Counted from the stretch's first letter, positions 7,438-16,751 are shown. The stretch is DNA of 64,000 nt from Flavimaricola sp. (GCA_020629175.1 JAHDDU010000001.1:124454-188453); one strand, 5' to 3'. Notes: generated by a model not told the origin, from the sequence alone. Program-made: numbers and translations.

Positions 7438-8181
7438 CTACAGACCCGAACGGGCCAAAGTGTCCTCTAAAATGGGGGCGAGCCGCGCGGCCCATTTGAC
7501 CTGGTCTGCGTCTGCCTCAATCAAGTCATTGCGTACTTCGATAAGGGCATTCGGACGTCCTTGCGCAAGGGCGTGGGTGTCGATGGCATCCCCCGGCAGG
7601 TGGCCGTTATAGGGCTCATTGTCGCCAATCGTGAGATCAGGCTCTTCGCGCAGACGGGCAATCAGTTGGGATGCGAGCCGGGTATCGCGGTGCGAATGCA
7701 GAACGCCAACGTCCCAAGGGCGTGGCGGTCGGCCGCGCAGTTGCGGTGTAAAGGAGTGTATGGCGAGAATGACGGTGTCGGGCCGACGGGCGGCGAGGGC
7801 CTCAAGCGCTGAATGATAGGGGCGATGAAGACGCTCGAGGCGGGTTTTGATGTCAGCGTCCGTGGCATAGCGGTTGGCTGGAATGATGGTGCCGTCATAG
7901 AGGCGCATCATCAACGTAGGATCATCTTCGCCCCGGTTTGGGTCAATCACCAACCGTGAGAAATGAGACCCGATAACAGGGCTTTTCAACGCATCGGCCA
8001 ATGACCTGGCCAATCCCCAGGCCCCGACGTCATAGGCGATGTGGCGCGCCATATCCGCGGCGGGAAGCCCCAGCCCGCCGTTGTTGATCCAATCGGGCAC
8101 GTGGTTTGATGCGTGATCACAGGTCACGAGCCAGCGCCCGGGCCGATCCTCACCGATGATATTATATGCAGTGTCTGTCAT
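7438..8181 (-). CDS. N-formylglutamate amidohydrolase
   Basis: 247 residues. Family signatures are 'VTCDHASNHVP' near the N-terminus, 'HFSRLVIDPNRGEDDPT' in the middle and 'ILAIHSFTP'. Members hydrolyse N-formyl-L-glutamate to glutamate and formate in the five-step histidine pathway; paralogues outside hut clusters act on other N-acyl or N-formyl substrates. No hut genes are seen here, so I leave the symbol blank. It is divergent from pyk. Confidence 0.85.
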   Translation of the reverse strand: MTDTAYNIIGEDRPGRWLVTCDHASNHVPDWINNGGLGLPAADMARHIAYDVGAWGLARSLADALKSPVIGSHFSRLVIDPNRGEDDPTLMMRLYDGTIIPANRYATDADIKTRLERLHRPYHSALEALAARRPDTVILAIHSFTPQLRGRPPRPWDVGVLHSHRDTRLASQLIARLREEPDLTIGDNEPYNGHLPGDAIDTHALAQGRPNALIEVRNDLIEADADQVKWAARLAPILEDTLARSGL

Positions 8182-8260
8182 TCCGTCCGTTTAATCACTT
8201 TGGTAGGCAGAGGGTAGTTGCTGGCGCACAGGTTTTGCGCAATAAGAGCGGCGACCAGAA

Positions 8261-8274
8261 CGTTAGCGGTAACA
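8261..8274. promoter_or_regulatory. LacI-type (CceR/PckR-like) operator upstream of pyk
   Basis: CGTTAGCGGTAACA resembles the palindrome TGTTAGCGCTAACA at 12 of 14 positions. It lies 33 bases before the pyruvate kinase start, in the 125-base gap shared with the divergent amidohydrolase gene. Related sites occur before ald, etfB, pckA and thuA in this window. Confidence 0.45.
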
Positions 8275-8306
8275 CTTGCCGCCCAAGGGGACAAAGGGAC
8301 CAAGAT

Positions 8307-9755
8307 ATGAGACGCCATCGCAATGTGAAAATCGTGGCAACCCTTGGCCCCGCGTCGAGCACTTACGACCAGATTCGCGCCTTGTTTGAAGCTGGCGCAG
8401 ATGTGTTCCGTTTGAACATGTCACACGGCAGCCATCCCGAAATCGCGGAGCGTCACGCCATCATCCGCAAGATCGAGGCCGACCTAGGCACGCCGGTTTG
8501 CATTCTTGCCGACCTTCAGGGGCCAAAGCTTCGGGTCGGTGTCTTTGCGAATGATGATGGCGAAGATCTGGCTGTTGGCGCGTCCTTCCGTTTGGATTTG
8601 AAGGATGCGCCAGGGGATGCGTCACGCGTTCAACTGCCACACAAAGAGATTTTCGATGCTCTGGAACCCGGCGCGCATTTGCTTGTCAACGATGGCAAGA
8701 TCAAGCTGCGGGTCATTGAATGTGGTGCGGATTTTGCCGATTGCGAAGTGATCGTGGGAGGTGTGATCAGCAACCGCAAAGGTGTGAATGTGCCTGACGT
8801 TGTGCTGCCGCTTGCTGCCCTTTCCGACAAAGATCGCAAAGACCTCGAGTTTGTGTGCGATTTGGGTGTTGATTGGTTGGCGCTCTCCTTTGTGCAGCGG
8901 CCTGCCGACGTGCACGAAGCACGCGAGCTTGCCAAAGGGCGGGCTGCGATTTTGTCTAAGATTGAGAAGCCTGCGGCGGTAAAGGCCTTTGACGATATTC
9001 TGGCCGTTTCTGATGGGATCATGGTTGCGCGCGGTGATCTTGGCGTCGAACTCCCTGTTCAGAACGTACCGCCCATCCAAAAACGCCTTGTCCGGGCCTG
9101 TCGTGAAGCAGCCAAGCCGGTCATCGTGGCGACACAGATGCTTGAGAGCATGATCGAAAGCCCGATGCCAACGCGGGCAGAAGTCTCGGATGTTGCCACT
9201 GCGATTTATGAAGGGACGGACGCGATTATGCTCTCGGCTGAGTCTGCTGCAGGCTCCTTCCCGATTGAAGCGGTGCGCACGATGGACAACGTGGCGGCCG
9301 AAGTTGAAGCTGACCCGACATACACGCAGATCATCGAGGCCTCCCGCAAGGCCAAGCGCGCAACGGTGGCGGATGGTATCGTCGCGGCAAGCCGTGAAAT
9401 TGCGGAAACCACCGATGTTGCGGCTATTTGTTGTTTCTCCCAGTCCGGGACAACGGCGCTGCTCGTCTCTCGCGAGCGGCCGCGTGTGCCGATCATTGCG
9501 TTGACCAGCGTTGAGGCAACGGCGCGCCGTTTGAGCCTGTCATGGGGCTGCAACTGCGTTGTTGTGGGGGCAGTCGATCGCTTTAAGTCGGCGGTTTTGG
9601 CCGCAGTGAATGCGGCAAAATCCGAAGGATTGGCCACTCAGGATGACATGGTTGTTGTGACAGCAGGTGTGCCATTTAACACACCAGGCACAACAAACAT
9701 CCTTCGCGTTGCGCCCTGCGATGAACGTAAGATTGTCCCAGCCGATCCTGAGTAA
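8307..9755 (+). CDS. pyk: Pyruvate kinase
   Basis: 482 residues from the ATG at 8307, with AAAGGGA eight bases upstream; an open frame extends to 8166 but would overlap the divergent gene. The enzyme makes pyruvate and ATP from phosphoenolpyruvate and ADP. Visible motifs are 'KIVATLGPAS' with the substrate-binding region, 'FRLNMSHG', 'SKIEKPAAV' with the catalytic lysine, 'VARGDLGVELP' with metal ligands, and the signature 'MLESMIESPMPTRAEVSDVA'. The C-terminal allosteric domain is complete. A LacI-type palindrome lies just upstream. Confidence 0.97.
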   Translation: MRRHRNVKIVATLGPASSTYDQIRALFEAGADVFRLNMSHGSHPEIAERHAIIRKIEADLGTPVCILADLQGPKLRVGVFANDDGEDLAVGASFRLDLKDAPGDASRVQLPHKEIFDALEPGAHLLVNDGKIKLRVIECGADFADCEVIVGGVISNRKGVNVPDVVLPLAALSDKDRKDLEFVCDLGVDWLALSFVQRPADVHEARELAKGRAAILSKIEKPAAVKAFDDILAVSDGIMVARGDLGVELPVQNVPPIQKRLVRACREAAKPVIVATQMLESMIESPMPTRAEVSDVATAIYEGTDAIMLSAESAAGSFPIEAVRTMDNVAAEVEADPTYTQIIEASRKAKRATVADGIVAASREIAETTDVAAICCFSQSGTTALLVSRERPRVPIIALTSVEATARRLSLSWGCNCVVVGAVDRFKSAVLAAVNAAKSEGLATQDDMVVVTAGVPFNTPGTTNILRVAPCDERKIVPADPE

Positions 9756-9791
9756 TACACTTTCACCGGTGTTATTTGAGGAGGGACGGCC

Positions 9792-10016
9792 ATGGATCCG
9801 GACCTGTTATTTGTCATCGGTATCTTGTGTGCAGGGTTCTCAATTCCAGCTGTGATCGGCGCCTTTTCCGAAGGTCGCGCCCCTCGTGCTGCGGCGATCA
9901 TGATCATGATTGGGGGTGGTTTGGTCGCTATTGCCGCCCTTGAACGACCGGGAAATTACTCGATTGAGGGTATTCCTGATGTGTTCACAAGCGTCGTCGG
10001 GCGCTACATCAACTAG
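9792..10016 (+). CDS. Small two-helix membrane protein of unknown function
   Basis: 74 residues with two hydrophobic segments, about 5-24 ('LLFVIGILCAGFSIPAVIGA') and 33-50 ('AAAIMIMIGGGLVAIAAL'), separated by a charged turn 'FSEGRAPR'. The ATG is preceded by GAGGAGGGA. It starts 36 bases after pyk on the same strand and probably shares its transcript. I do not recognise the family. Confidence 0.7.
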   Translation: MDPDLLFVIGILCAGFSIPAVIGAFSEGRAPRAAAIMIMIGGGLVAIAALERPGNYSIEGIPDVFTSVVGRYIN

Positions 10017-10069
10017 GCTGTTCCAAAAGGCCCGGTAGATCGGATTGCGCTCATTGGCATGAATTGAAC

Positions 10070-10091
10070 TGCACATGTGCATAGTGCACAT
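10070..10091. promoter_or_regulatory. Overlapping palindromes upstream of the DUF4139 gene
   Basis: TGCACATGTGCA (10070-10081) is a perfect palindrome and overlaps ATGTGCA-TAG-TGCACAT (10075-10091). A third GCACAT follows at 10096. The cluster lies about 80 bases before the next start codon and looks like a regulator-binding site; the regulator is not known. Confidence 0.4.
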
Positions 10092-10172
10092 ATCGGCACA
10101 TTGACGCTACGTGAGCCAAGAAAGCACCTTTCCAAGTCGTCCTATCTTCAGAGCAACTTTGGAGAAGATGCG

Positions 10173-11879
10173 ATGACACGATTTTGGACAACGACCGCTT
10201 TGGTATGCGTTTTGGCAGGGTCGGCTGGCGCCGATGTGATCAATGCCAGTAGCCAGATTGACGCGGCAACGGTATTTCCACAAGGGGCAGCGATTTCGCG
10301 CATCGCTCCATTTGAGGCGGCCGCGGGGACCCACAGTATCGAAGTGCGTGACCTGCCGCAGAATTTGCAAGCGAGCAGTCTTCGGGTCACAGGGGCGGGA
10401 GATGCGCCGTTCCGTATTCTTTCTGTCAATCACCGAATTGACCGGTTGCCCCCGGCAGACCCAATGAACAGTCCAGGTTTCGTTGAGTTACAAGTGCGCA
10501 TCGACGCAAAGCAAACAGACATCGAGACGCTGCAGTCCGAGCGTCGTGTGTTCGGCGTGGAGGTTGACGTCGCCAACGGCCGGCTACGCATGGTTGAGGC
10601 GTTGATGACGCGTGAGCCGCAGCGGATGGTGGATGATGTGGAACAAGGGGCAGATCCACTGGGCTGGGCGCAAACGATCACTGTTCTGGCCGAGCAGATG
10701 GATGTCGCCTTGCGTGCAAAGCTGGCCGCGGAAACAGAGATCGCCGTGATCGACGAGGCGATACTGGAGTTGCGCACAGATATTGCGCGGCTGCAGCAGG
10801 AACAGGCGGCGATCCAGCTGCCGCCGGTATTGCAGTCCGTCGCGACGATCGAGATTGCGGCGCAGAGCGATGTCTCTGGCACATTAGAACTCTCGTATCG
10901 CGATCGCAACGCAGGGTGGGCGCCGGTCTATGACCTGCGGCTTGAGCAGGGAGAGGTGGCAACACTGGACATCGAACGGCATGCGCGGATTTGGCAAAAT
11001 ACCGGTGAGAATTGGGATGACGTTGCCGTCACTCTATCAACTGCACGAACCACCGGCAGGATGGAGATGCCGGAGTTTGACGAGTATATCGTGACCCTCG
11101 GACATCCGATCCTGCTCCAGAGCGAGGCGGAAGAATGGGAAGACCAAGAGGCCTTGCGGTATCAACCTACTCTGGACGGCAACCTGAGTGACGTTTTTGT
11201 GGCACCCGGAGTGGCTGATGTCGTTGCAACGCGAGAGGAGGCGCAGGTCGTTATGGCTGGACGGACAGTGACCTATGCTTTGGATGCCCGGGCAGACATT
11301 GATGGAGATGGTACTGTGCGGCAGCTGCTGATTGACGCGGAGCAGATTGAGGCTGACACCGTGGCCCGCGCGACACCACGTCTTGACCCCAACGCCTACC
11401 TTTATGCGCTAGCGACCAACAGCTTTGGCGGGCCGATCCTGCCCGGGCGGGCCTCAACATATCTGGACGGCGCGTTTGTAGGTGAAGGGATGCTGCCGTT
11501 TACTGCTGTGGGGGCCGAGCTTGATCTGCCCTTTGGTCAGCTGGACGGCGTCCTCGTCTCGGCTGAGATCATGGATCGAGAGCAAGGAGACTACGGGCTT
11601 CTGTCGACAACGAACACACAGCTGGAAGCCTATCGCCTGACCGCGGAAAGTGTGTTGGACTACGGCGTCATGCTAACACTCTTTGATCGCGCGCCGGTGT
11701 CGGAAAGTGATGATCTTCAGATTGACGTCAGTGCAAACCTGCGTCCGACGGAGGAGGATGTGAATGGCCGCCGTGGTGTGACCGCTTGGACATTCGAGCT
11801 GCCCGCCGGAGAGTCGCAAGAGATTGAATTTGGGTATGAGATGTGGTGGCCCGGCGACGAAACCCTGATTACACAGTAG
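10173..11879 (+). CDS. DUF4139 domain protein (mucoidy inhibitor MuiA-like), exported
   Basis: 568 residues from the ATG at 10173 (GGAGAAG upstream), starting with a signal peptide that ends near 'VLAGSAGA|DV'. Residues ~30-120 resemble the DUF4140 N-terminal domain ('IDAATVFPQGAAISRIAPF'), a coiled-coil stretch lies about 200-245, and the rest is the beta-rich DUF4139 domain ('LSYRDRNAGWAPVYDLRL', 'TARTTGRMEMPEF', 'YGLLSTTNTQLEAYRLTAE'). Members are poorly understood; the name comes from a reported effect on mucoid growth. It stands alone between pyk and rpmI and is closed by a strong hairpin. Confidence 0.85.
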   Translation: MTRFWTTTALVCVLAGSAGADVINASSQIDAATVFPQGAAISRIAPFEAAAGTHSIEVRDLPQNLQASSLRVTGAGDAPFRILSVNHRIDRLPPADPMNSPGFVELQVRIDAKQTDIETLQSERRVFGVEVDVANGRLRMVEALMTREPQRMVDDVEQGADPLGWAQTITVLAEQMDVALRAKLAAETEIAVIDEAILELRTDIARLQQEQAAIQLPPVLQSVATIEIAAQSDVSGTLELSYRDRNAGWAPVYDLRLEQGEVATLDIERHARIWQNTGENWDDVAVTLSTARTTGRMEMPEFDEYIVTLGHPILLQSEAEEWEDQEALRYQPTLDGNLSDVFVAPGVADVVATREEAQVVMAGRTVTYALDARADIDGDGTVRQLLIDAEQIEADTVARATPRLDPNAYLYALATNSFGGPILPGRASTYLDGAFVGEGMLPFTAVGAELDLPFGQLDGVLVSAEIMDREQGDYGLLSTTNTQLEAYRLTAESVLDYGVMLTLFDRAPVSESDDLQIDVSANLRPTEEDVNGRRGVTAWTFELPAGESQEIEFGYEMWWPGDETLITQ

Positions 11880-11894
11880 GGCTGGCCAATTACG

Positions 11895-11928
11895 AGCCAT
11901 TGGGTGCCGAATTCGGTGCCCAATGGCT
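11895..11928 (+). terminator. Long hairpin between the DUF4139 gene and rpmI
   Basis: AGCCATTGGG (11895-11904) pairs perfectly with CCCAATGGCT (11919-11928), and the stem continues inward to an AATT loop, about 15 pairs. TGCGTTTTGCG follows, giving only a short T-run. It most likely ends the upstream transcript; a leader structure for the rpmI-rplT operon is the alternative. Confidence 0.65.
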
Positions 11929-12032
11929 TGCGTTTTGCGAAGGACCCCCCTAAGAGACAGCTTCGTTCCCGCGGGACCGGCCGAAGTGGCATGCCGAGTC
12001 GCGCGATCACACATCTAAAGACGGAGATGGAA

Positions 12033-12233
12033 ATGCCGAAGATGAAGACGAAATCGAGCTGCAAAAAGCGGTTCAAAGTCACGGCCTCTGGTCGTGTTGT
12101 TGCAGGTCAGGCTGGCAAGCGCCACGGCATGATCAAGCGCACAAACAAGTTCCTGCGTAACGCACGCGGCACCACAACCCTGTGCAAGGCTGACGAAGGT
12201 ATCGTCAAGTCTATGATGCCCTACGCGCGATAA
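12033..12233 (+). CDS. rpmI: 50S ribosomal protein L35
   Basis: 66 residues starting '[22 protein letters not shown]' and rich in Lys/Arg, the standard L35 sequence and length. The ATG at 12033 has GGAGATGG just upstream; an open frame to 11904 is a run-through. It is followed after 12 bases by rplT, the usual pair. The usual upstream neighbour infC is not here. Confidence 0.97.
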   Translation: MPKMKTKSSCKKRFKVTASGRVVAGQAGKRHGMIKRTNKFLRNARGTTTLCKADEGIVKSMMPYAR

Positions 12234-12245
12234 GGAGCCAGAGAT

Positions 12246-12614
12246 ATGCGAGTTAAAGGTGGAACCGTCACGCACCGTCGTCACAAGAAGGTGCTCGATC
12301 AGGCCAAAGGCTACTATGACCGTCGCTCTACGACCTTCAAGGTTGCCAAGCAGGCCGTCGACAAAGCCAACCAATACGCGACACGCGACCGCAAAAACCG
12401 CAAGCGCAACTTCCGCGCCTTGTGGATCCAGCGGATCAACGCGGGCGTCCGCGCATTCGATGAGACGATGACATACTCCCGCTTCATCAACGGCCTGTCG
12501 CTGGCCGGGATCGAGGTGGACCGCAAGGTTCTGGCCGATCTGGCCGTGAACGAGCCTGAGGCGTTCAACGCCATCGTGAGCAAAGCCAAGGACGCGCTGC
12601 CCAAAGCAGCCTAA
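12246..12614 (+). CDS. rplT: 50S ribosomal protein L20
   Basis: 122 residues with the L20 pattern '[28 protein letters not shown]', '[22 protein letters not shown]' and 'YSRFINGL'. L20 binds 23S rRNA early in large-subunit assembly and in other bacteria also represses this operon. Its ATG follows AAGGAGCCAGAG. The transcript ends at the hairpin at 12637. Confidence 0.98.
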   Translation: MRVKGGTVTHRRHKKVLDQAKGYYDRRSTTFKVAKQAVDKANQYATRDRKNRKRNFRALWIQRINAGVRAFDETMTYSRFINGLSLAGIEVDRKVLADLAVNEPEAFNAIVSKAKDALPKAA

Positions 12615-12636
12615 CCTTCTGGCAAGATGAATTTAG

Positions 12637-12667
12637 GGCCGCTCCCGGAAACGGGGGTGGCCTTTTT
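12637..12667 (+). terminator. Intrinsic terminator of the rpmI-rplT operon
   Basis: GGCCGCTCCCG pairs with CGGGGGTGGCC across a GAAA loop and is followed by TTTTT. The T-run touches the stop codon of the convergent diguanylate cyclase gene. Confidence 0.85.
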
Positions 12668-13722
12668 CATGCGGCGCGATCAGCAATTACAACCCGATCG
12701 CGGCCCTTATTCTTGGCGTCATAAAGGGCAGCATCAGCGCGTGCGCTGAGTGCCGCAAATGTTGCGTCCTCTATCGCTGAAGTCGCCACGCCGACACTGA
12801 CCGTAACAGCGATCCGTCCTGCCGACGTTTCATACGGCGCGGCGCCAATGGTTTCGCAAATACGTTGCGCCAATCGTGCAGCCTCATGTTCGTTTGTGTC
12901 AGCTAACAAAAGACTGAATTCCTCGCCCCCCATCCGGAAAAGTGTGTCCTGCTTGCGCAAGTCCTGACGCAGGGTTTTGGCAATACCTGATAGCACATCA
13001 TCGCCGGCGGCGTGTCCGTGGGAGTCATTGATGGCCTTGAAGTGATCTAAATCGATCGCGACAACAGACATAGGTGTGCCGTGCGCCAGCCATGTGCTCC
13101 ACAATCGCTTCGCCAAAGGGTCCCATGTCCGCCGATTCATAGCCTCGGTCAGTGGATCGACCTCTGATTGATGGCGGAGCTCTCTCATTTGTTCAATCAG
13201 ATGCAGTTGACCGGCCAGACAGCGGGCAAGGGCGACCGTCTTCATTTGCGTCTCAACAACATCAAAGCGTTGCGCCAGGAAAGCCGCATTCAGTGTGCCA
13301 AAACATTGCCCCTGCGACACCAGCGGAGCGATGACATCCATCACAAAACCGGAGGTGGCCAAAGCACCCGCTCCAGGGCGGCTTTGATGCTCTTCCGTGT
13401 AGACGATCTCTGAGAGCCTATTGCGAAAGATGCGGCCGATGATGGTGGAGTTGATGTCAAATAGTCTGCCATCGTTGACGTTGCGCAGCCCTCCAAGATG
13501 ACGGATGCAGAGCTGATCTGGCCCATGGCGCAAGGCCACACTGAACCGGTCAGCGGCAACAATAGTGCCGACCCACTTGCCAAAGCCTTGCAACGATTCA
13601 TCGACTGTCTGTGCCAGCGCCAGATCATTCACCAGCCCGATCGGAAGTGTGAGATGCTCCAGCGAATGAAAATAGCCAGACAGGAAACGGTGGCCGGTAT
13701 CAGATCCTTGCGTGATGTCCAA
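12667..13722 (-). CDS. Diguanylate cyclase (GAF-like sensor plus GGDEF)
   Basis: 351 residues. The N-terminal ~170 residues resemble a GAF sensor domain with no membrane helix, so the protein is cytoplasmic. The C-terminal ~165 residues are a GGDEF domain with '[15 protein letters not shown]', '[24 protein letters not shown]' and the active-site motif GGEEF at 265-269. The inhibitory site R256-x-x-D259 lies five residues before it, so product feedback is expected. It should make cyclic di-GMP from two GTP. It is read against rplT and pheS. A CtrA-like box lies 57 bases upstream of its start. Confidence 0.93.
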   Translation of the reverse strand: MDITQGSDTGHRFLSGYFHSLEHLTLPIGLVNDLALAQTVDESLQGFGKWVGTIVAADRFSVALRHGPDQLCIRHLGGLRNVNDGRLFDINSTIIGRIFRNRLSEIVYTEEHQSRPGAGALATSGFVMDVIAPLVSQGQCFGTLNAAFLAQRFDVVETQMKTVALARCLAGQLHLIEQMRELRHQSEVDPLTEAMNRRTWDPLAKRLWSTWLAHGTPMSVVAIDLDHFKAINDSHGHAAGDDVLSGIAKTLRQDLRKQDTLFRMGGEEFSLLLADTNEHEAARLAQRICETIGAAPYETSAGRIAVTVSVGVATSAIEDATFAALSARADAALYDAKNKGRDRVVIADRAA

Positions 13723-13778
13723 AGTGCGGCTCCCCTATTTGCCGCGAGGCTGCTTTCCGGCTTATGCCGTGTTGGGGC

Positions 13779-13793
13779 TTAACAAAGGGCTAA
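13779..13793 (-). promoter_or_regulatory. CtrA-like half-degenerate box upstream of the GGDEF gene
   Basis: TTAACAAAGGGCTAA fits TTAA-N7-TTAA with one mismatch (CTAA). It lies 57-71 bases before the diguanylate cyclase start and 66 bases before pheS on the other strand. The link between CtrA and cyclic di-GMP in Rhodobacterales makes the cyclase the more likely target. Confidence 0.35.
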
Positions 13794-13858
13794 AGTCGGA
13801 CGCTTGCATTCGGAGGAACGCGGCGTTACCCGAAGCGTGCAAGCAAAAGGGTGCGACG

Positions 13859-14926
13859 ATGGACGGATTGCGCGAAAAGTATCTGGAACAAGTGGCTGGT
13901 GCTGCGGACGAAAACGCTCTGGAACAGGTGCGCGTGGCAGCCCTTGGCAAGAAGGGTGAAATCAGCCTTCAGATGCGCGAGCTGGGCAAAATGACGCCCG
14001 AGGAACGCCAGGTCGCGGGGCCTGCATTGAACGCCCTGAAGGACGAGATCAATTCGGCGCTTGCGGCCAAGAAAGTGGCTCTTGAAGACGCGGCGCTTGA
14101 TGAGCGGCTGAAGACCGAGTGGCTCGATGTGACGCTGCCAACGCGCGCCCGGCGGGAGGGGACAATCCACCCCATCAGTCAGGTGACAGAGGAAGTGACC
14201 GCGATCTTTGCGGACATGGGCTTTTCCGTCGCCGAAGGGCCGCAGATTGAAAGCGATTGGTACAACTTTGATGCGCTCAATATCCCCGGCCACCATCCTG
14301 CGCGCGCCGAGATGGACACATTCTACACACACCGCAAGGAGGGCGACAATCGCCCGCCGCACGTCCTGCGCACCCACACCAGCCCAGTTCAAATCCGCTC
14401 GCTCGAGGCGAACGGCGCGCCCATTCGCATTATCGCACCGGGCCGTGTCTATCGCGCGGATTACGACCAGACGCACACGCCAATGTTCCACCAGGTTGAA
14501 GGGCTCGCCATCGACAAGGATATCTCAATGGCAAACCTCAAGTGGTGCCTTGAAGAGTTTGTGAAAGCCTTCTTTGGCGTGGATCATGTCGACCTGCGGT
14601 TCCGTGCCAGTCACTTCCCGTTCACCGAGCCGTCGGCAGAGGTCGACATCCGGTGCTCGTGGGCAGGTGGTACGCTCAAAGTTGGCGAAGGCGACGATTG
14701 GCTTGAAATTCTGGGGTCCGGCATGGTGCACCCCAAAGTGCTGCAAGCGGCTGGTGTTGATCCCGCCGCATGGCAGGGCTTTGCATTCGGCGTGGGGATC
14801 GACCGGATCGCTATGCTCAAGTACGGCATCCCGGACCTGCGCGCCTTCTTTGACAGCGATCTGCGCTGGTTGCGGCACTACGGCTTTAGCGCTTTGCAGG
14901 TGCCTGCGGTACACAGCGGGGTCTGA
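13859..14926 (+). CDS. pheS: Phenylalanine--tRNA ligase alpha subunit
   Basis: 355 residues from the ATG at 13859. The N-terminal coiled coil (about 1-90) is followed by the class II catalytic core: motif 1 around '[19 protein letters not shown]', motif 2 '[42 protein letters not shown]' in part, and motif 3 '[16 protein letters not shown]'. It charges tRNA-Phe together with PheT, which lies 2.1 kb downstream after two unrelated genes. The upstream in-frame extension to 13712 overlaps the divergent gene and is rejected. Confidence 0.97.
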   Translation: MDGLREKYLEQVAGAADENALEQVRVAALGKKGEISLQMRELGKMTPEERQVAGPALNALKDEINSALAAKKVALEDAALDERLKTEWLDVTLPTRARREGTIHPISQVTEEVTAIFADMGFSVAEGPQIESDWYNFDALNIPGHHPARAEMDTFYTHRKEGDNRPPHVLRTHTSPVQIRSLEANGAPIRIIAPGRVYRADYDQTHTPMFHQVEGLAIDKDISMANLKWCLEEFVKAFFGVDHVDLRFRASHFPFTEPSAEVDIRCSWAGGTLKVGEGDDWLEILGSGMVHPKVLQAAGVDPAAWQGFAFGVGIDRIAMLKYGIPDLRAFFDSDLRWLRHYGFSALQVPAVHSGV

Positions 14927-14949
14927 GGATGAGGGGGTAACCCCATCCT
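14926..14949 (+). repeat. Short GC-rich inverted repeat after pheS
   Basis: AGGAT and ATCCT flank GGGG-TAA-CCCC, an imperfect hairpin right after the pheS stop with no T-run. The sequence resembles short GGGGTTACCCC-type dispersed palindromes that I associate with Rhodobacteraceae, a recollection I cannot check here. Confidence 0.35.
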
Positions 14950-14997
14950 ACGGATATGTGACATGACATTTTCCAGCCTTCCGGGCAGGGTGCTGAC

Positions 14998-15801
14998 ATG
15001 AAACATCTTATTGCTTTGCTTCTCTTTTTCGCCGCGCAGGCCAGCGCCCAAGGGTCGGTTTTGGGGGAAGACACCTGTCATCTTGATGTGCCATGCGTTG
15101 TGGGTGATCGCTCCTACCATGTGAAGGAACCTGATGGTTGGGACGGTGTGACACCGCTGCCTGTGATGATGCATTTCCACGGTTGGGCGCGGACGGGCGC
15201 GCTGCCGGTTCAACATGACAGGATTTCGGGCCACACGCGCCGGCGGGATGTGCTGCTGATCGCACCTAACGGGCGCAACAGAACGTGGAACTTCCGCGCA
15301 GGCTCGCCAGATGTGGATTTTGCGGATGACGTTCTGGCTGATGTCATAGCGCGGTATCCAGTGGATGAAGAGCGCATCTTCGTGAGTGGCTATTCTTTTG
15401 GGTCCGCCATGGCGTGGCGTTACGTCTGCGAGAGCGGCGATGACATCAGGGCCTTGCTCGCGGTCTCTGGCACGTTGCGCCGTCAGATCGGTTGCGCGGA
15501 AGCGCCACAAGTTGTGCGGCACGTCCATGGCCTTGACGATACCGTTATGGATTTCCCGATGGGCCCCGGAGGGGACGTCCTCCATCCTGTCCGGCTCTGG
15601 CGGGAGCAGTTTGAATGTGGCGAGGCTCGGGATGATGGGCCATATCAGATCGTCAGCTGGCTGAGTTTCAACCGGTACGTTTGGGACTGTCCTAGTGGTC
15701 AGGTAATTTTCGATCTGCATCCGGGCGGGCATTTCATTCCGCATGGGTGGCTGGGACGGATGCTGGACGAAGAACTGGGGCGCGAGCCGACCTATCCTTG
15801 A
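14998..15801 (+). CDS. Secreted esterase / PHB depolymerase-like alpha/beta hydrolase
   Basis: 267 residues with a signal peptide ('MKHLIALLLFFAAQASA|QG'). The mature part is an alpha/beta hydrolase of the LpqC/poly(3-hydroxybutyrate) depolymerase type. The nucleophile elbow is G131-Y-S133-F-G135 ('FVSGYSFGSAMAW'), the acid is likely in 'HGLDDTVMDF', and the histidine is in 'HPGGHFIP'. Six cysteines suggest disulfides, fitting periplasmic or extracellular action. Feruloyl or short-chain acyl esters are alternative substrates. It separates pheS from pheT. Confidence 0.78.
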   Translation: MKHLIALLLFFAAQASAQGSVLGEDTCHLDVPCVVGDRSYHVKEPDGWDGVTPLPVMMHFHGWARTGALPVQHDRISGHTRRRDVLLIAPNGRNRTWNFRAGSPDVDFADDVLADVIARYPVDEERIFVSGYSFGSAMAWRYVCESGDDIRALLAVSGTLRRQIGCAEAPQVVRHVHGLDDTVMDFPMGPGGDVLHPVRLWREQFECGEARDDGPYQIVSWLSFNRYVWDCPSGQVIFDLHPGGHFIPHGWLGRMLDEELGREPTYP

Positions 15802-15833
15802 CGCGGGCGGCGCTTCGCCCCCATCCTGCGCGC

Positions 15834-16751
15834 ATGGATACGTTCAATCTCAGAAACCGGGTCGAAGGTGGCGGCACTGCGACGCTGAACCATTGGGGCG
15901 CCAATTCAGACTACGGGACACTTCGGTCAGTTTTGTTGGGGCCAATCGAGAACTACGAGTGGCTGCGCACCTCGAGCCTGTCCAAGAAGACATTGCGGCG
16001 CGGCGTGCAATTTGATCCGTCAGTCGCGCAGGCGCAGCACGCCGAAATGGTCAGCGCTTATGAGAGTGCCGGGGTCGAGGTGGCAACCCACGCTCCCGAT
16101 CCGCATTTGCCCTATCAGGTCTATGCGCGCGACAGTTCAGTGATGACGCCCTTTGGCGCGATCATCACCCATATGTCCCAGTATTGGCGGCGCGGAGAGA
16201 ATTTTCGTGCCATTGAGACGTATCAGCGCCTTGGCATCCCGATCTACGATTACGTGACAGCGGGCACTTTTGAAGGTGGCGATTTCAATGTCATCGAACC
16301 GGGCTGCGTCCTGATCGGATGGGAAGGGGATGAGGGCCGCACGCAAGAGCAGGGGGCCAAGCAAGTCGCAGGTTGGATGGAGGCTGAAGGCTGGGAGGTG
16401 AAGCTCTGCGACATTGATCCCTACTACGTCCATATCGACCTGATGGTCGTCATGCTCGCCCCAAAGCTTGCTGCGGTGTGCATTGAATGCACTGATCCCG
16501 AGGTGGTCTCGTGGCTGCGGGGGAAAGGGATCGAGATCGTCGAGGTTCCGTTTCAGGAAACAATGGCCCTCGGCTGCAATGTTGTGGCGCTGGGCGAAGA
16601 CCGTGTTTTGCTGCCACATGGCTCCAAGACGTTGAAGCAGAAACTCAGTGCTCTTGGCTTTACGATCTTTGATCCAGAGTTGGACATGATTACCCAAGGC
16701 GGCGGCGGCGTCCATTGCATGTGCCAGAGCCTGATCCGTGATCCGGTTTGA
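15834..16751 (+). CDS. Arginine deiminase / dimethylargininase-fold amidinohydrolase
   Basis: 305 residues from the ATG at 15834. The guanidino-group-modifying fold is shown by 'YARDSSVMTPFGAI' (98-110), E147 in 'TFEGGDFNVI', H200 in 'YYVHIDLMVV' and the nucleophile C295 in 'GGGGVHCMCQS'. Enzymes of this group hydrolyse arginine, methylarginines or other guanidino compounds. Substrate cannot be decided from sequence. The start has no strong ribosome site, and it begins 32 bases after the esterase stop. A second enzyme of the same superfamily lies at 5096-6208. Confidence 0.8.
   Translation: MDTFNLRNRVEGGGTATLNHWGANSDYGTLRSVLLGPIENYEWLRTSSLSKKTLRRGVQFDPSVAQAQHAEMVSAYESAGVEVATHAPDPHLPYQVYARDSSVMTPFGAIITHMSQYWRRGENFRAIETYQRLGIPIYDYVTAGTFEGGDFNVIEPGCVLIGWEGDEGRTQEQGAKQVAGWMEAEGWEVKLCDIDPYYVHIDLMVVMLAPKLAAVCIECTDPEVVSWLRGKGIEIVEVPFQETMALGCNVVALGEDRVLLPHGSKTLKQKLSALGFTIFDPELDMITQGGGGVHCMCQSLIRDPV

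Noticed and set aside
14878..15744. 288-codon minus-strand frame opposite the esterase gene
   Set aside because: Shadow; the plus strand has a signal peptide and a GxSxG elbow.
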